Source: Evtepia gabavorous (GTDB lineage: Bacteria; Bacillota; Clostridia; Oscillospirales; Oscillospiraceae). From it: a DNA stretch of 64,000 nucleotides. How positions within the stretch are numbered: the stretch's first letter is position 1; every line of letters begins with the position of its first letter. The notes under the pieces were generated by a model. That model was not told the origin of the DNA and made no database searches. It saw only the letters and a program-made list of their open reading frames with translations. The DNA lies in NCBI RefSeq assembly GCF_003425665.1, contig NZ_QQRQ01000004.1, positions 1 to 64,000 on the forward strand, in the 5' to 3' direction. A program made the translations under genes and the position numbers. This document shows positions 49,636-57,942 of the stretch, piece after piece.

Positions 49636-49830
49636 ATGGACGTAGATCTGGTGTTTAAAATCGCCGCGGTGGGCATCTTGGTCTCGGTGCTGAACCAAGT
49701 GCTCACCCGGTCCGGCCGGGAGGAACAGGCCACCATGACCACGCTGGCGGGACTGATTGTGGTGCTGATGATGGTTGTCCAGAAAATCAGCGACCTCTTC
49801 GAGCTGGTCAAGACCCTGTTTGGACTGTGA
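49636..49830 (+). CDS. spoIIIAC: Stage III sporulation protein AC
   Basis: This 64-aa protein of standard length has two membrane helices (IAAVGILVSVLNQVL and MTTLAGLIVVLMMVVQKI) with a short charged loop (RSGREEQ). It is a small subunit of the mother-cell to forespore channel. ATG 49636 follows AAAGGAAG. Confidence 0.95.
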   Translation: MDVDLVFKIAAVGILVSVLNQVLTRSGREEQATMTTLAGLIVVLMMVVQKISDLFELVKTLFGL

Positions 49831-49836
49831 TGCGCT

Positions 49837-50220
49837 ATGGATATGATTGCACTGGGCGCGGCAGGGGTGGTGGCGGCCCTCTGCGCGGTGGTGGTGCGCC
49901 AAAAGACCCCGGAGATCGCGGTGGTTTTGGTGGCGGCGGCCTGCGTGCTTCTGCTGTGGAATACCCTGCCTCTGCTGGAGACCATTCGGGATGTGATGGA
50001 GGAGCTGGCCGATTTGGCCGACATCTCACCCACCGTTCTGCGGCCCATGCTCCAGACCGTGGGACTGGCCCTGGTGACCAAGCTGGCCGCCTCCCTCTGC
50101 CGGGACGCGGGCGAAGGGGGCGTGGCATCCTTTGTGGAGGTGGCCGGCGCGGCGGCAGCGGTGCTGGTCTCCCTGCCCCTGCTGAAGATGGTGCTGCAGT
50201 TGGTCATGGGACTGCTGTGA
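49837..50220 (+). CDS. spoIIIAD: Stage III sporulation protein AD
   Basis: This 127-aa polytopic membrane protein has four hydrophobic segments, starting MDMIALGAAGVVAALCAVVV, with RPMLQTVGLALVTKLAASLCRDAGEGG conserved in the family. It is encoded 6 bp after spoIIIAC, and its stop overlaps the spoIIIAE GTG start. Confidence 0.95.
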   Translation: MDMIALGAAGVVAALCAVVVRQKTPEIAVVLVAAACVLLLWNTLPLLETIRDVMEELADLADISPTVLRPMLQTVGLALVTKLAASLCRDAGEGGVASFVEVAGAAAAVLVSLPLLKMVLQLVMGLL

Positions 50221-51323
50221 GGCGCTGGGTGCTCCTGGTGGTCCTGGCTGCGGTCCTCCTGATGCCCACGGCGCTTGCCCTGGACCAGGAGGAAATCCTG
50301 CAGGACCAGAGCCAGTCCCTGGGCATTGAGGACCTGGAGGAGGCGGGAGAGGCCTACACCGGCCAGCATGACATTGAGGATGGCCTGGACGTGGGCGCCT
50401 CCTTCCGCCACATGGCCGAGACCGGCAAGGAGGCCCTGGGGGGCGTGGTGAAGCGGTCGGTTCGCAGCTGTGTGCTCCTGCTGGCGGTTACCCTGCTCTG
50501 TGGGCTCACGGAAGGGGTCAAGGCGGGGACGGGAGGCAGCGGCCTGGGGGTGACCACACTGGCGGCCACCCTGTCCATCACCGCCATCGCGGTGGGGGAT
50601 GTCAACTCCCTGCTGTCCATGGGGGAGGAGGCCATTTTCAATATGGAGACCTTGGGGGACGTGCTCCTGCCCACGGTGTCCATGGCCACCGCCGCCAGCG
50701 GAACCCCAGCCATGGCGGTGGTGAAGCACGGGGCCACCATCCTCTTTTCGGACTTCCTGATCCGCCTGATCGACACCCTGCTCATCCCGCTGTGCTACGC
50801 CTTTGTGGCGGCCAACGTGGCCTGGGCGGCCCTGGGCAACGATGGGCTCAAGCGGATCGGCGGCCTGCTGAAGTGGCTGATTACCATTCTCCTGTCCGTG
50901 GTTCTGCTGGCCTTTGTGGGGTACCTGAACCTGTCGGGCGTGATCTCCGGCGGGGCGGACGCGGCCACGGTGAAGGCGGCCAAGTTCACCATCTCCAACA
51001 TGGTGCCGGTGGTGGGCGGCGTCATCTCAGACACGGCGGAGACCCTGCTGGCCGGCGCCTCCGTGCTGCGGAACGCCGCGGGGGTGTTTGGCATGCTGGC
51101 GGTCATCGGCATCTGTGTGGTTCCCTTTTTGAACCTGGGGGTGCACTACTTAATGTATAAATGTACCGCGGCCCTGGCGGCCACGGTCTCCGCCGACGGA
51201 CGGATCACCGGCCTCATTGAGGCCCTGGGCACGGCTTTCGGTCTGATCCTGGCCATGACAGCCTCCTGCGCGGTGCTGCTGGTGGTGGCCATGGTCTCCA
51301 CGGTGTCGGCGGTGGTGGGATAG
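50217..51323 (+). CDS. spoIIIAE: Stage III sporulation protein AE
   Basis: This 368-aa protein has an N-terminal signal-like segment (WVLLVVLAAVLLMPTALA), an external region, then about seven membrane helices including GDVNSLLSMGEEAI ... TVSMATAASGTPAMA and VPVVGGVISDTAETLLAG. It is the largest channel component. GTG 50217 overlaps the spoIIIAD stop by 4 bp (GTGA). Confidence 0.95.
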   Translation: MRRWVLLVVLAAVLLMPTALALDQEEILQDQSQSLGIEDLEEAGEAYTGQHDIEDGLDVGASFRHMAETGKEALGGVVKRSVRSCVLLLAVTLLCGLTEGVKAGTGGSGLGVTTLAATLSITAIAVGDVNSLLSMGEEAIFNMETLGDVLLPTVSMATAASGTPAMAVVKHGATILFSDFLIRLIDTLLIPLCYAFVAANVAWAALGNDGLKRIGGLLKWLITILLSVVLLAFVGYLNLSGVISGGADAATVKAAKFTISNMVPVVGGVISDTAETLLAGASVLRNAAGVFGMLAVIGICVVPFLNLGVHYLMYKCTAALAATVSADGRITGLIEALGTAFGLILAMTASCAVLLVVAMVSTVSAVVG

Positions 51324-51332
51324 GAGGCAGCG

Positions 51333-51821
51333 ATGGAGATCATACGAACCTGGCTGCTCAGCGTCACCGTCTCGGCCATGGTCATTGCGGCGGCGGAGGC
51401 CCTGATGCCGGCGGGGGCGGTGAAGCGGGTGGGCAAGCTCACCGGCGGCCTGATTCTGGTGCTGGGCATCCTGCAGCCCCTGGTAACCATGGATTATGAG
51501 GACCTTTATGACATGGTGTCCTCCCTCCCGGCCGGCGCCATCAGCCAGGAGACCTTGGAAGAAAAAACCTATGAACCCATGAAAGGAATCATAGAGGAGG
51601 AATTGAGTGCATACATTGTGGACAAAGGGGAGCAGCTGGGGGCGTCCTGCTCGGCCCAGGTGGTTTGTGCCCCGGGGGAGGGAGAGCTTCCCGTTCCCAT
51701 CCGGGCCACCGTCACAGGCCAGCTGACCCAGGGGCAAAAGCAGGACCTGTCCCACTACATGGAGGAGGAACTGGACATTCCTCGTGAGGCACAAATCTAT
51801 CGGAATGAGGAACTACCATGA
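51333..51821 (+). CDS. spoIIIAF: Stage III sporulation protein AF
   Basis: This 162-aa protein has two N-terminal membrane helices (WLLSVTVSAMVIAAAEAL and LTGGLILVLGILQPLV) and a C-terminal ring-building/modulator-like domain after about 70. ATG 51333 follows AGGAGGC. It overlaps spoIIIAG by 4 bp. Confidence 0.93.
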   Translation: MEIIRTWLLSVTVSAMVIAAAEALMPAGAVKRVGKLTGGLILVLGILQPLVTMDYEDLYDMVSSLPAGAISQETLEEKTYEPMKGIIEEELSAYIVDKGEQLGASCSAQVVCAPGEGELPVPIRATVTGQLTQGQKQDLSHYMEEELDIPREAQIYRNEELP

Positions 51822-52336
51822 ACGGGAGAGAAGCCATGGGCCGCCTGGCCCAACGAGTGAAGGCGTCGATGGGAAGATACCGGCTGGTTTGGCTGGTGAT
51901 TCTGGCAGGGCTCATCCTGCTGCTCCTTCCCACCGGGGAAAAGGAGGGAGAGGCACGGGAGGAAACCGAGCAGACGCAGTCGGCCTTCGACCTGGCCGCG
52001 ACCGAGGCCCGCCTGTCCCAGGCCCTGTCCAAGATCCACGGGGCGGGGGAGGTTACGGTGGTGCTCACCGTGGCCAATGGACCCCGGCAGATCCTGGCGG
52101 AGAATGTGGACCGGGACGGGTCCCAGGGGGAGGAGAAGACGGAGACCGTGGTCCTCTCCCGGGGCAGCGGCAGCCAGGAGACCGTCACCGTCCAGGAAAT
52201 TTACCCCCGGTATCAGGGCGCTTTGCTGGTCTGCGCCGGGGGAGATGACCCCACTGTGCGCCTGCAGCTTACCGAGGCCATGTCGGCCCTGACGGGCCTG
52301 GGCGCCGATAAAATTTCGATCAGTCAAGGAAAGTGA
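51818..52336 (+). CDS. spoIIIAG: Stage III sporulation protein AG
   Basis: This 172-aa protein has one membrane segment (about 26-44, LVWLVILAGLILLLL) and a ring-building domain: RLSQALSKIHGAGEVTVVLTVANGP, then QEIYPRYQGALLVCAGGDDPTVRLQLTEAMSALTGL, the stretch that forms the 30-fold ring in homologues. ATG 51818 overlaps the spoIIIAF stop. Confidence 0.95.
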   Translation: MNGREAMGRLAQRVKASMGRYRLVWLVILAGLILLLLPTGEKEGEAREETEQTQSAFDLAATEARLSQALSKIHGAGEVTVVLTVANGPRQILAENVDRDGSQGEEKTETVVLSRGSGSQETVTVQEIYPRYQGALLVCAGGDDPTVRLQLTEAMSALTGLGADKISISQGK

Positions 52337-52346
52337 GGAAAAACCT

Positions 52347-52958
52347 ATGAAACTCTGGAAACGCAATGCCATCGCCGCGGCCATCGTCCTGTTTGTCTGT
52401 GGGGCGGTCTATTTGAACTGGAGCTATTCTCAGGACACCGCCGCCGGGAAAAACCTGGGGGAGGCGGCCCTGGTGGGCAGTCAGAATGATCCTCTGCTGG
52501 AGAAGCAGAAGGAGGGGGCGGCCGCAGAGGAAGGCGCCGCCGGGGAAGAGGGGGCCAAGACCGAGGAGGGCGCCGCGGCCCAGGAGGGCGCGGACGCCGA
52601 GTCTGGTACTTACTTCTCCACAGCCCGCCTCAACCGGCAGCAGGCCCGGGACAACGCCCTCTCCCTGCTCCAGGAGGCCGCAGAGGATGAGAAGGCCGAC
52701 CAGAGCTCGGTGGATCAGGCCAACGCGGCCATCCAGACCATGGCGGACTATACCATGACCGAGGCGCAGATTGAGAACCTCATCACCGCCAAGGGCTATA
52801 CCGACTGCGTGGCCTTCCTGGGGGAGGACAGCATCAGTGTGGTGGTCTCCGCCATGGAGAACGGCATGACCGACGCCGACGCGGCCCGGATTGGAGAGAT
52901 CGTCATGGAACAGACGGGTCTGAAAGCCGATCAAATTAAAATCATCGAAGCGGAATAA
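52347..52958 (+). CDS. spoIIIAH: Stage III sporulation protein AH
   Basis: This 203-aa protein has an N-terminal membrane helix (AIAAAIVLFVCGAVYLNW), an unusually long acidic Ala/Glu/Gly linker (about 50-90, EGAAAEEGAAGEEGAK) and a C-terminal YscJ/FliF-like domain that in B. subtilis pairs with SpoIIQ from the forespore. SpoIIQ is not encoded in the window. ATG 52347 follows GTGAGGA. Confidence 0.94.
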   Translation: MKLWKRNAIAAAIVLFVCGAVYLNWSYSQDTAAGKNLGEAALVGSQNDPLLEKQKEGAAAEEGAAGEEGAKTEEGAAAQEGADAESGTYFSTARLNRQQARDNALSLLQEAAEDEKADQSSVDQANAAIQTMADYTMTEAQIENLITAKGYTDCVAFLGEDSISVVVSAMENGMTDADAARIGEIVMEQTGLKADQIKIIEAE

Positions 52959-52966
52959 TCCAGCAT

Positions 52967-53009
52967 AAGCCCCTCCCTTACAGCCGAATCCCCTGTAAGG
53001 GAGGGGCTT
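52967..53009 (+). terminator. Terminator of spoIIIA operon
   Basis: AAGCCCCTCCCTTACAG pairs perfectly with 52993-53009. The T-tract is poor (GTTCCC), but the stem is 17 bp. Its right arm overlaps the -35 element of the next promoter. Confidence 0.75.
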
Positions 53010-53036
53010 GTTCCCGTTCTGCCCCCCTGTTATAAT
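53008..53036 (+). promoter_or_regulatory. Promoter of histidine kinase-cca operon
   Basis: TTGTTC (53008-53013), a 17-bp spacer and an exact TATAAT (53031-53036). Confidence 0.75.
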
Positions 53037-53100
53037 GGAGAAAACGATGGATGCCCAGGGAAAGACACCCCCGAAACCCATCTGACAGGAGGAACCCACC

Positions 53101-53964
53101 ATGCCCAACCCGATGAAAACCCTGCTCCCCTTGGCCGCCGGCCTGGTGCTGGGGACGTGGTTCGCCAAGCGGCCGGTCCCGCCCCAAGCCCGTACCCTCT
53201 GCCCGCCCGCCGGCCAGGCCGGCATCCGCCGGCAGATGGAGCAGCTCAAACGGGAGTATGAGAAGCAGGATCGGATGCGCCGGGACTTTACCGCCAACGT
53301 CTCCCATGAGCTCAAGACCCCCCTGACTTCCATCTCCGGCTATGCGGAGATCATCCGGGAGGGGATGGTGAAAAGCGAGGACGTGGGGCGCTTCGCCGGC
53401 AAGATTTACGAGGAGGCCCAGCGCCTGATCACGTTGGTGGAGGATATCCTGAACCTCTCCCATCTGGACGAGGGCGCGCCCGGGCAGGAGCGCCGCCAGG
53501 GGATTGACCTCTACGCCCTGTGTGAAAGGGCTGTGGCCAGCCTGGCTGAGGCGGCCCGGCAGCGGGGGATTGCCATCTCCCTGACCGGGAGCCGCCAGCG
53601 GGTGGACGGCGCGGAAAAGCTCCTGGCGGAGATTATTTTTAACCTCTGTGACAACGCCATCAAATACAACCAGGAGAATGGCCATGTGGCCGTCTCGGTG
53701 ACCCGGGAGGGGGACCGGGTGGTGCTGACGGTCCAGGACACGGGCATTGGCATCCCGCCTGGAGAGACGGACCGGGTCTTTGAGCGGTTCTACCGGGTGG
53801 ATAAGAGCCACTCCAAGGAGATCGGCGGCACGGGCCTGGGCCTGTCCATTGTCAAGCACGCTGCCGCCTATCACGACGCCAAAATTCAGTTGGATAGCCA
53901 GCTGGGCCGGGGGACACGGGTGCGCGTGCTCTTTCCCTTGAGCCAGAGGGAGGCGCAGCCATGA
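53101..53964 (+). CDS. Orphan sensor histidine kinase (PhoR-like)
   Basis: This 287-aa kinase has a weak N-terminal hydrophobic stretch (LLPLAAGLVLGTWFA) and no sensor domain. The HisKA box is FTANVSHELKTPLTSISGYAEII (His at about 70). The ATPase domain has NLCDNAIKYN (N box), VQDTGIGIPP (G1) and GGTGLGLSIVKH (G2). It resembles the catalytic half of PhoR/ResE. No response regulator gene is adjacent, and it is fused by a 4-bp overlap (ATGA) to cca, an odd partner. The input signal is unknown. Confidence 0.9.
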   Translation: MPNPMKTLLPLAAGLVLGTWFAKRPVPPQARTLCPPAGQAGIRRQMEQLKREYEKQDRMRRDFTANVSHELKTPLTSISGYAEIIREGMVKSEDVGRFAGKIYEEAQRLITLVEDILNLSHLDEGAPGQERRQGIDLYALCERAVASLAEAARQRGIAISLTGSRQRVDGAEKLLAEIIFNLCDNAIKYNQENGHVAVSVTREGDRVVLTVQDTGIGIPPGETDRVFERFYRVDKSHSKEIGGTGLGLSIVKHAAAYHDAKIQLDSQLGRGTRVRVLFPLSQREAQP

Positions 53965-55331
53965 TGGGGACCATTGCCCCCCCGGCGGCCCGGGCCCTGG
54001 CACGGCTCCATGAGGCTGGGTTTGAGGCCTGGCTGGTGGGGGGATGTGTCCGGGATATGCTGCTGGGCTGTGCCCCTAAGGACTATGATCTGGCCACCTC
54101 CGCCCGGCCGGAGGAGACCAAGGCGGTGTTTCAGGGGGAGACGGTCCTGGAAACCGGCATCCGGCACGGCACGGTGACGGTGCTGCTGGAGGGCATGCCC
54201 CTGGAAATCACCACCTATCGGGTGGACGGAGCCTACTCCGATGCCCGGCACCCGGACGGGGTAACATTTGCTGACAATCTCCGGGCTGACGCGGCCCGCC
54301 GGGATTTCACCATCAATGCCATGGCTTATGCCCCGGGGCGGGGGCTGCGGGACTATTTTGGGGGGCAGGCCGATCTGCGGGCGGGATGCCTGCGGGCGGT
54401 GGGGGACCCCGGAACCCGGTTTCAGGAGGATGCCCTGCGGATTCTCCGGGGACTTCGCTTCGCTGCGGTGCTGGATTTTTCCCTGGAAGAGGAGACCGAC
54501 CGGGCGGCCCGGCGGTACGCCCCCCTGCTGACCAAGGTGTCCGCCGAGCGGTGTGCTGCGGAGTTGGGAAAGCTCCTCTGCGGCCCGGCGGCCGGCCGGA
54601 TTTTACGGGCCTACCCCGCCGTGCTGGGGGTGGTGATCCCGGAGCTGCTGCCCATGGTGGGCTTTGCCCACCGGAATGCCCACCACTGCTATGACGTGTG
54701 GACCCACACGGCGGTGGCAGTGGACCATGTGCCCCCCCGGCTCCCTCTGCGCCTGGCGATGCTGCTGCACGACATGGGAAAGCCAGATACCTTTTCTCTG
54801 GGAGAGGATGGGCAGGGACATTTCTACGGGCACCCCCGGCGGAGCGTGGAGCTGGCGGAAGGAATCCTCACCCGGCTGCGGTTTCCCCGGCGGACCCGGG
54901 AGCAAGTGCTGTGCCTGGTGCGCTACCATGACGCGGTCATCGAGGAGAGCCCCCAGCGGGTGCGCCGCTGGCTCAACAAATTGGGGCCGGAGCGCTTTTT
55001 TGATCTGCTGGAGATCCAGCGGGGGGATGCCTCCGCCCAGGCCCCGGCATATTGCACAAGGTTGGACCACCTCCGGCGCCTGGAAAAGATTGCCGGGGAG
55101 GTCCTGGCTGAGGCGCCCTGTCTGACCGTCAGGGAGCTGGCGGTGGGGGGAAGGGAGCTGTTAGCGTTGGGTTACCAAGGCCCGGCGATTGGAATGGCTC
55201 TCCGCCGGCTGCTGGATTGTGTGCTGGAGGGAACCCTTCCCAATGAGAAAACCGCCCTTCTGCAATATTTAGAACAAATTGATGCAAAAAAATCAGAAGG
55301 AAAAAGAAACAAATCCTCGGGCGAAACCTAA
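53961..55331 (+). CDS. cca: CCA tRNA nucleotidyltransferase
   Basis: This 456-aa class II enzyme adds or repairs the 3' CCA of tRNAs. The nucleotidyltransferase head has VGGCVRDMLLG (about 26), catalytic DYDLATSA (about 41), RRDFTINAMA (about 113) and the ARRILRGLRFA neck. The middle HD region HDMGK (about 270) followed by GHPRRS is present in the long form, which may carry phosphatase activity. Several tRNAs here may already encode CCA, as tRNA-Pro at 16487 does. ATG 53961 overlaps the kinase stop. The last 20 residues are Lys/Ser/Glu-rich. Confidence 0.93.
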   Translation: MMGTIAPPAARALARLHEAGFEAWLVGGCVRDMLLGCAPKDYDLATSARPEETKAVFQGETVLETGIRHGTVTVLLEGMPLEITTYRVDGAYSDARHPDGVTFADNLRADAARRDFTINAMAYAPGRGLRDYFGGQADLRAGCLRAVGDPGTRFQEDALRILRGLRFAAVLDFSLEEETDRAARRYAPLLTKVSAERCAAELGKLLCGPAAGRILRAYPAVLGVVIPELLPMVGFAHRNAHHCYDVWTHTAVAVDHVPPRLPLRLAMLLHDMGKPDTFSLGEDGQGHFYGHPRRSVELAEGILTRLRFPRRTREQVLCLVRYHDAVIEESPQRVRRWLNKLGPERFFDLLEIQRGDASAQAPAYCTRLDHLRRLEKIAGEVLAEAPCLTVRELAVGGRELLALGYQGPAIGMALRRLLDCVLEGTLPNEKTALLQYLEQIDAKKSEGKRNKSSGET

Positions 55332-55720
55332 AAAAGAAAGTGAAAAATGTTCCTACCTGATAATTTTGCTAAAAAACTAAATTTTCTCTTTATTTTTTCT
55401 ATACAGTGTGATATAATGAAGCCACTCAAAAGGTCTGTGGCTTCGTCAAAAAGACGAAAAAACAGATGGGGAGTACGGCTCAACCTGAACCCAAAAGGAG
55501 GGATGCGGTGACCCGGGAGGGTGCGTGAGAGGCAAGAAAGAAGGAAAAAAATAGAGTGAATTTTCCTCAAATGCAGGAAGACATTCGAAGAAAGCACACT
55601 CGAAACAAAAGAAGAAGTTCGGCCTGGCGCATGAATGAGCCACCCGCCAGACCGGAGACCGCGTGCGAATGATAGTTGAGATGATCCAATTAGAGTTCAA
55701 CAAGAAACGAGGTAAAATGT
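55332..55720 (+). promoter_or_regulatory. 389-bp leader region of APC permease with extended -10 promoter
   Basis: TATAAT (55412-55417) preceded by TGA forms an extended -10 promoter; the -35 TTTATT (55389-55394) is weak. The roughly 300-nt leader starts with two hairpins, GAAGCCAC...GTGGCTTC and TTCGTC-AAAAA-GACGAA. It then has purine-rich sequence without a protein gene. I do not recognise a riboswitch class. Such a long leader suggests post-transcriptional control. Confidence 0.5.
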
Positions 55721-57235
55721 ATGAGTAATCAGGGAGAGAAAAAAGGCGTAAGCGCTATTGACTTTTTCTGCATTGGCTTTGGCGCAATCGTGGGAGTCGG
55801 CTGGGCCGTCTCCATCAACAACTGGATGAGCGGCAGTGGCGGCCCCATTCCTGCCGGTCTCGGTTACATCGCAGCACTGATCATGATGGTTCCCATCGCG
55901 CTGTGCTACTGCGAACTGGTTCCCGCCCTGCCCGTCGCCGGCGGCGGCATGGCATTCGCATTCCGTGCGTTTAATGACAAGGTCGCCGTGATTTCCGGCT
56001 GGGCGGCCTTTGGCGGGTTCGTATCCATCATTCCTTGGGAAGCCATTCAGATCACCGACGTTCTGGGGTATCTGATCCCTGGGCTGACCGACGGTGAACC
56101 CCTCTACTATGTGGCGGGCACCGGCATCCATCTGACCACCATCATCATTGGCGTGATTTGTTCTTTCCTGCTGTTCGCCCTGAACATGCGTGGCCTGGCT
56201 GCGGCGGCAGGTGTGCAGAAGATCCTGTGCTTCATCCTGATGGGTTCCGCTGTCGTCGGCGCTGTGGCCTCTCTGCTCCACGGCAGCCCCGAGCACTGGC
56301 AGCCCCTCTATGACACCAGCAACCCCATGATCTATGGTGACCCCAGTCAGGGTTATGTTGAGGCAACCAATAGCAGCATGTTTGGCGGTATCCTCGCCAT
56401 CATGTCCTCCGCTCCCTTCTTCCTGGCCGGGTTCGAGACCATTCCCCAGGGCGTTGAGGAAGCTGGCGGCGACATCAAGTCCGTTGGTAAGACCGTGGTG
56501 CTCTCCGTTACCCTGGCCTGCGTGTTCTATGCGTTCCTGCTGTTCTCCTTCGGCTTTGCTTGGGATTGGCAGGAGTTCGCACAGCCCACTGCGGTCGGCG
56601 GCATCATGACCAACCCTGCGGCGGCAACCATGCTGAGATTGAGCTACGGCGGTGCTGCCGGTGAGTTCTTCTACTGGCTGATCACCATCGGCGCCATTGC
56701 CGGTCTGTTCACCACCTGGAACGGCTTCTTCATGTCCTCGGCCATGCTGCTCATGGGCATGTCCCGTGGCCTGCTGATGCCCAAGATCTTTGCCAAGCAG
56801 AACAAGAACGGCATCCCCGTTCCCGGCCTGATCGTCTGCCTGGGCCTGTCCCTCATCGGCCCCTTCCTGGGCGCTGGCTTGATCGGCGACATCACTTCCT
56901 TCTCGGGCGCAGCCTTCGTGTTGTCCTGGGGCCTGACCTCCTACTCCTTGGCGTTCCTGCGGAAGAAGGAGCCCAACCTGGAGCGTCCTTACAAGGTCCC
57001 CGGCGGCGCCGCAATGGGCTGGTTTGCCGGCATCGTGTCCACGGTTGTCTTCATCCTGTTGTTCATCCCCGCCAGCCCCATGTACATGAAGAGCACGGCT
57101 TGCATCATGTTCGTCGGCTGGATGATCATCGGCTTGATCCTTTACCTGGCCGCCAGCGGTCAGCGCAGAGGCAAGTCTCAGACAGAGCTGAAGGAAGGCG
57201 TGTTCCACGGCATGGAAGAGAGAAAGCAGGCCTAA
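55721..57235 (+). CDS. APC-family amino-acid permease
   Basis: This 504-aa membrane protein has about 12 hydrophobic helices. The first helix carries FFCIGFGAIVGVGWAVSI, the glycine-rich substrate loop of APC transporters. Later helices include FLAGFETIPQGVEEAGGDIK and the cytoplasmic end KKEPNLERPYKVPGG. ATG 55721 is chosen; an ATG at 55717 gives only two further codons and a stop. Codon use is strongly biased to the preferred set (GGC, CTG, ATC), suggesting high expression. The substrate is unknown. A small membrane protein gene follows by 68 bp. Confidence 0.9.
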   Translation: MSNQGEKKGVSAIDFFCIGFGAIVGVGWAVSINNWMSGSGGPIPAGLGYIAALIMMVPIALCYCELVPALPVAGGGMAFAFRAFNDKVAVISGWAAFGGFVSIIPWEAIQITDVLGYLIPGLTDGEPLYYVAGTGIHLTTIIIGVICSFLLFALNMRGLAAAAGVQKILCFILMGSAVVGAVASLLHGSPEHWQPLYDTSNPMIYGDPSQGYVEATNSSMFGGILAIMSSAPFFLAGFETIPQGVEEAGGDIKSVGKTVVLSVTLACVFYAFLLFSFGFAWDWQEFAQPTAVGGIMTNPAAATMLRLSYGGAAGEFFYWLITIGAIAGLFTTWNGFFMSSAMLLMGMSRGLLMPKIFAKQNKNGIPVPGLIVCLGLSLIGPFLGAGLIGDITSFSGAAFVLSWGLTSYSLAFLRKKEPNLERPYKVPGGAAMGWFAGIVSTVVFILLFIPASPMYMKSTACIMFVGWMIIGLILYLAASGQRRGKSQTELKEGVFHGMEERKQA

Positions 57236-57303
57236 GCCGGATTCTCTTAGTCCGTTCGGTTAATTCTGTGATTTGCTAATTTACGTTTTCAAAGGAGTAC
57301 CCC

Positions 57304-57675
57304 ATGAATGAAGCAGCGGCGGCCAGCAAGGCCTTAGAGGATGTTGCCAACAACCAAGTGATTATGATGGAGTTGGTTCTGTATGCGATTATCAGTATCG
57401 TGTTGATTCTCCTCATGGATCTTTGGGCAGGAAAAGTGATTGGAAACAAGCAATCAATGGAGTATAAGGTGTTGAGGATTCCGAAGTATATTTCTCTCTT
57501 CATCATCTGTGGCTTTACGGTGATTGTTGGAATCATGTGCCTGTATAACCAGGACTTTTCCGTGACCCGCAGCACCTTGACCTACTTTGGGGTGCCGTAC
57601 TTCATCGGGTTGTTCTACTACCTGATTAAAATGTTGCGCAGAGTGCGTTCCGTGCAGAAGCGGCGGAAGCTCTGA
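57304..57675 (+). CDS. Small three-helix membrane protein downstream of APC permease
   Basis: This 123-aa protein has hydrophobic segments at about 21-42 (MMELVLYAIISIVLILLMDL), 60-80 (YISLFIICGFTVIVGIMCLY) and 93-110 (YFGVPYFIGLFYYLI), and a basic C terminus. ATG 57304 follows AAAGGAGTAC. The family is not recognised. Its position 68 bp after the permease with no terminator between suggests an accessory subunit, which is inference. Confidence 0.75.
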   Translation: MNEAAAASKALEDVANNQVIMMELVLYAIISIVLILLMDLWAGKVIGNKQSMEYKVLRIPKYISLFIICGFTVIVGIMCLYNQDFSVTRSTLTYFGVPYFIGLFYYLIKMLRRVRSVQKRRKL

Positions 57676-57694
57676 GCCATTGGAAAACGAAACA

Positions 57695-57726
57695 AAGCGC
57701 CGGAGTGAGATCACTCCGGCGCTTTT
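57695..57726 (+). terminator. Terminator of the APC permease operon
   Basis: AAGCGCCGGAGTGA pairs perfectly with TCACTCCGGCGCTT (57711-57724), followed by Ts. Confidence 0.92.
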
Positions 57727-57758
57727 CTATGGGGAGAACCGGCACCCGCGCGGAACGC

Positions 57759-57790
57759 AAAAAACCGAACGCAGAGGCGTTCGGTTTTTT
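57759..57790. terminator. Second strong bidirectional hairpin
   Basis: AAAAAACCGAACGC pairs perfectly with GCGTTCGGTTTTTT (57777-57790) with loop AGAG, usable on either strand. It probably ends the leftward amidase transcript. Confidence 0.9.
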
Positions 57791-57942
57791 GCAGTGTATT
57801 TAGGAAGAGAGAGAAAAGAGAGAGGTAATGTTGATTGACTTCTGTTTACATGCTTAGGATAGCATACGGGGGGAGAGAAGAAGTGGATAATTTACTAACT
57901 TTAAGTGAACAAATTATGAACATAAGGATCAAAAGAGAGGCG

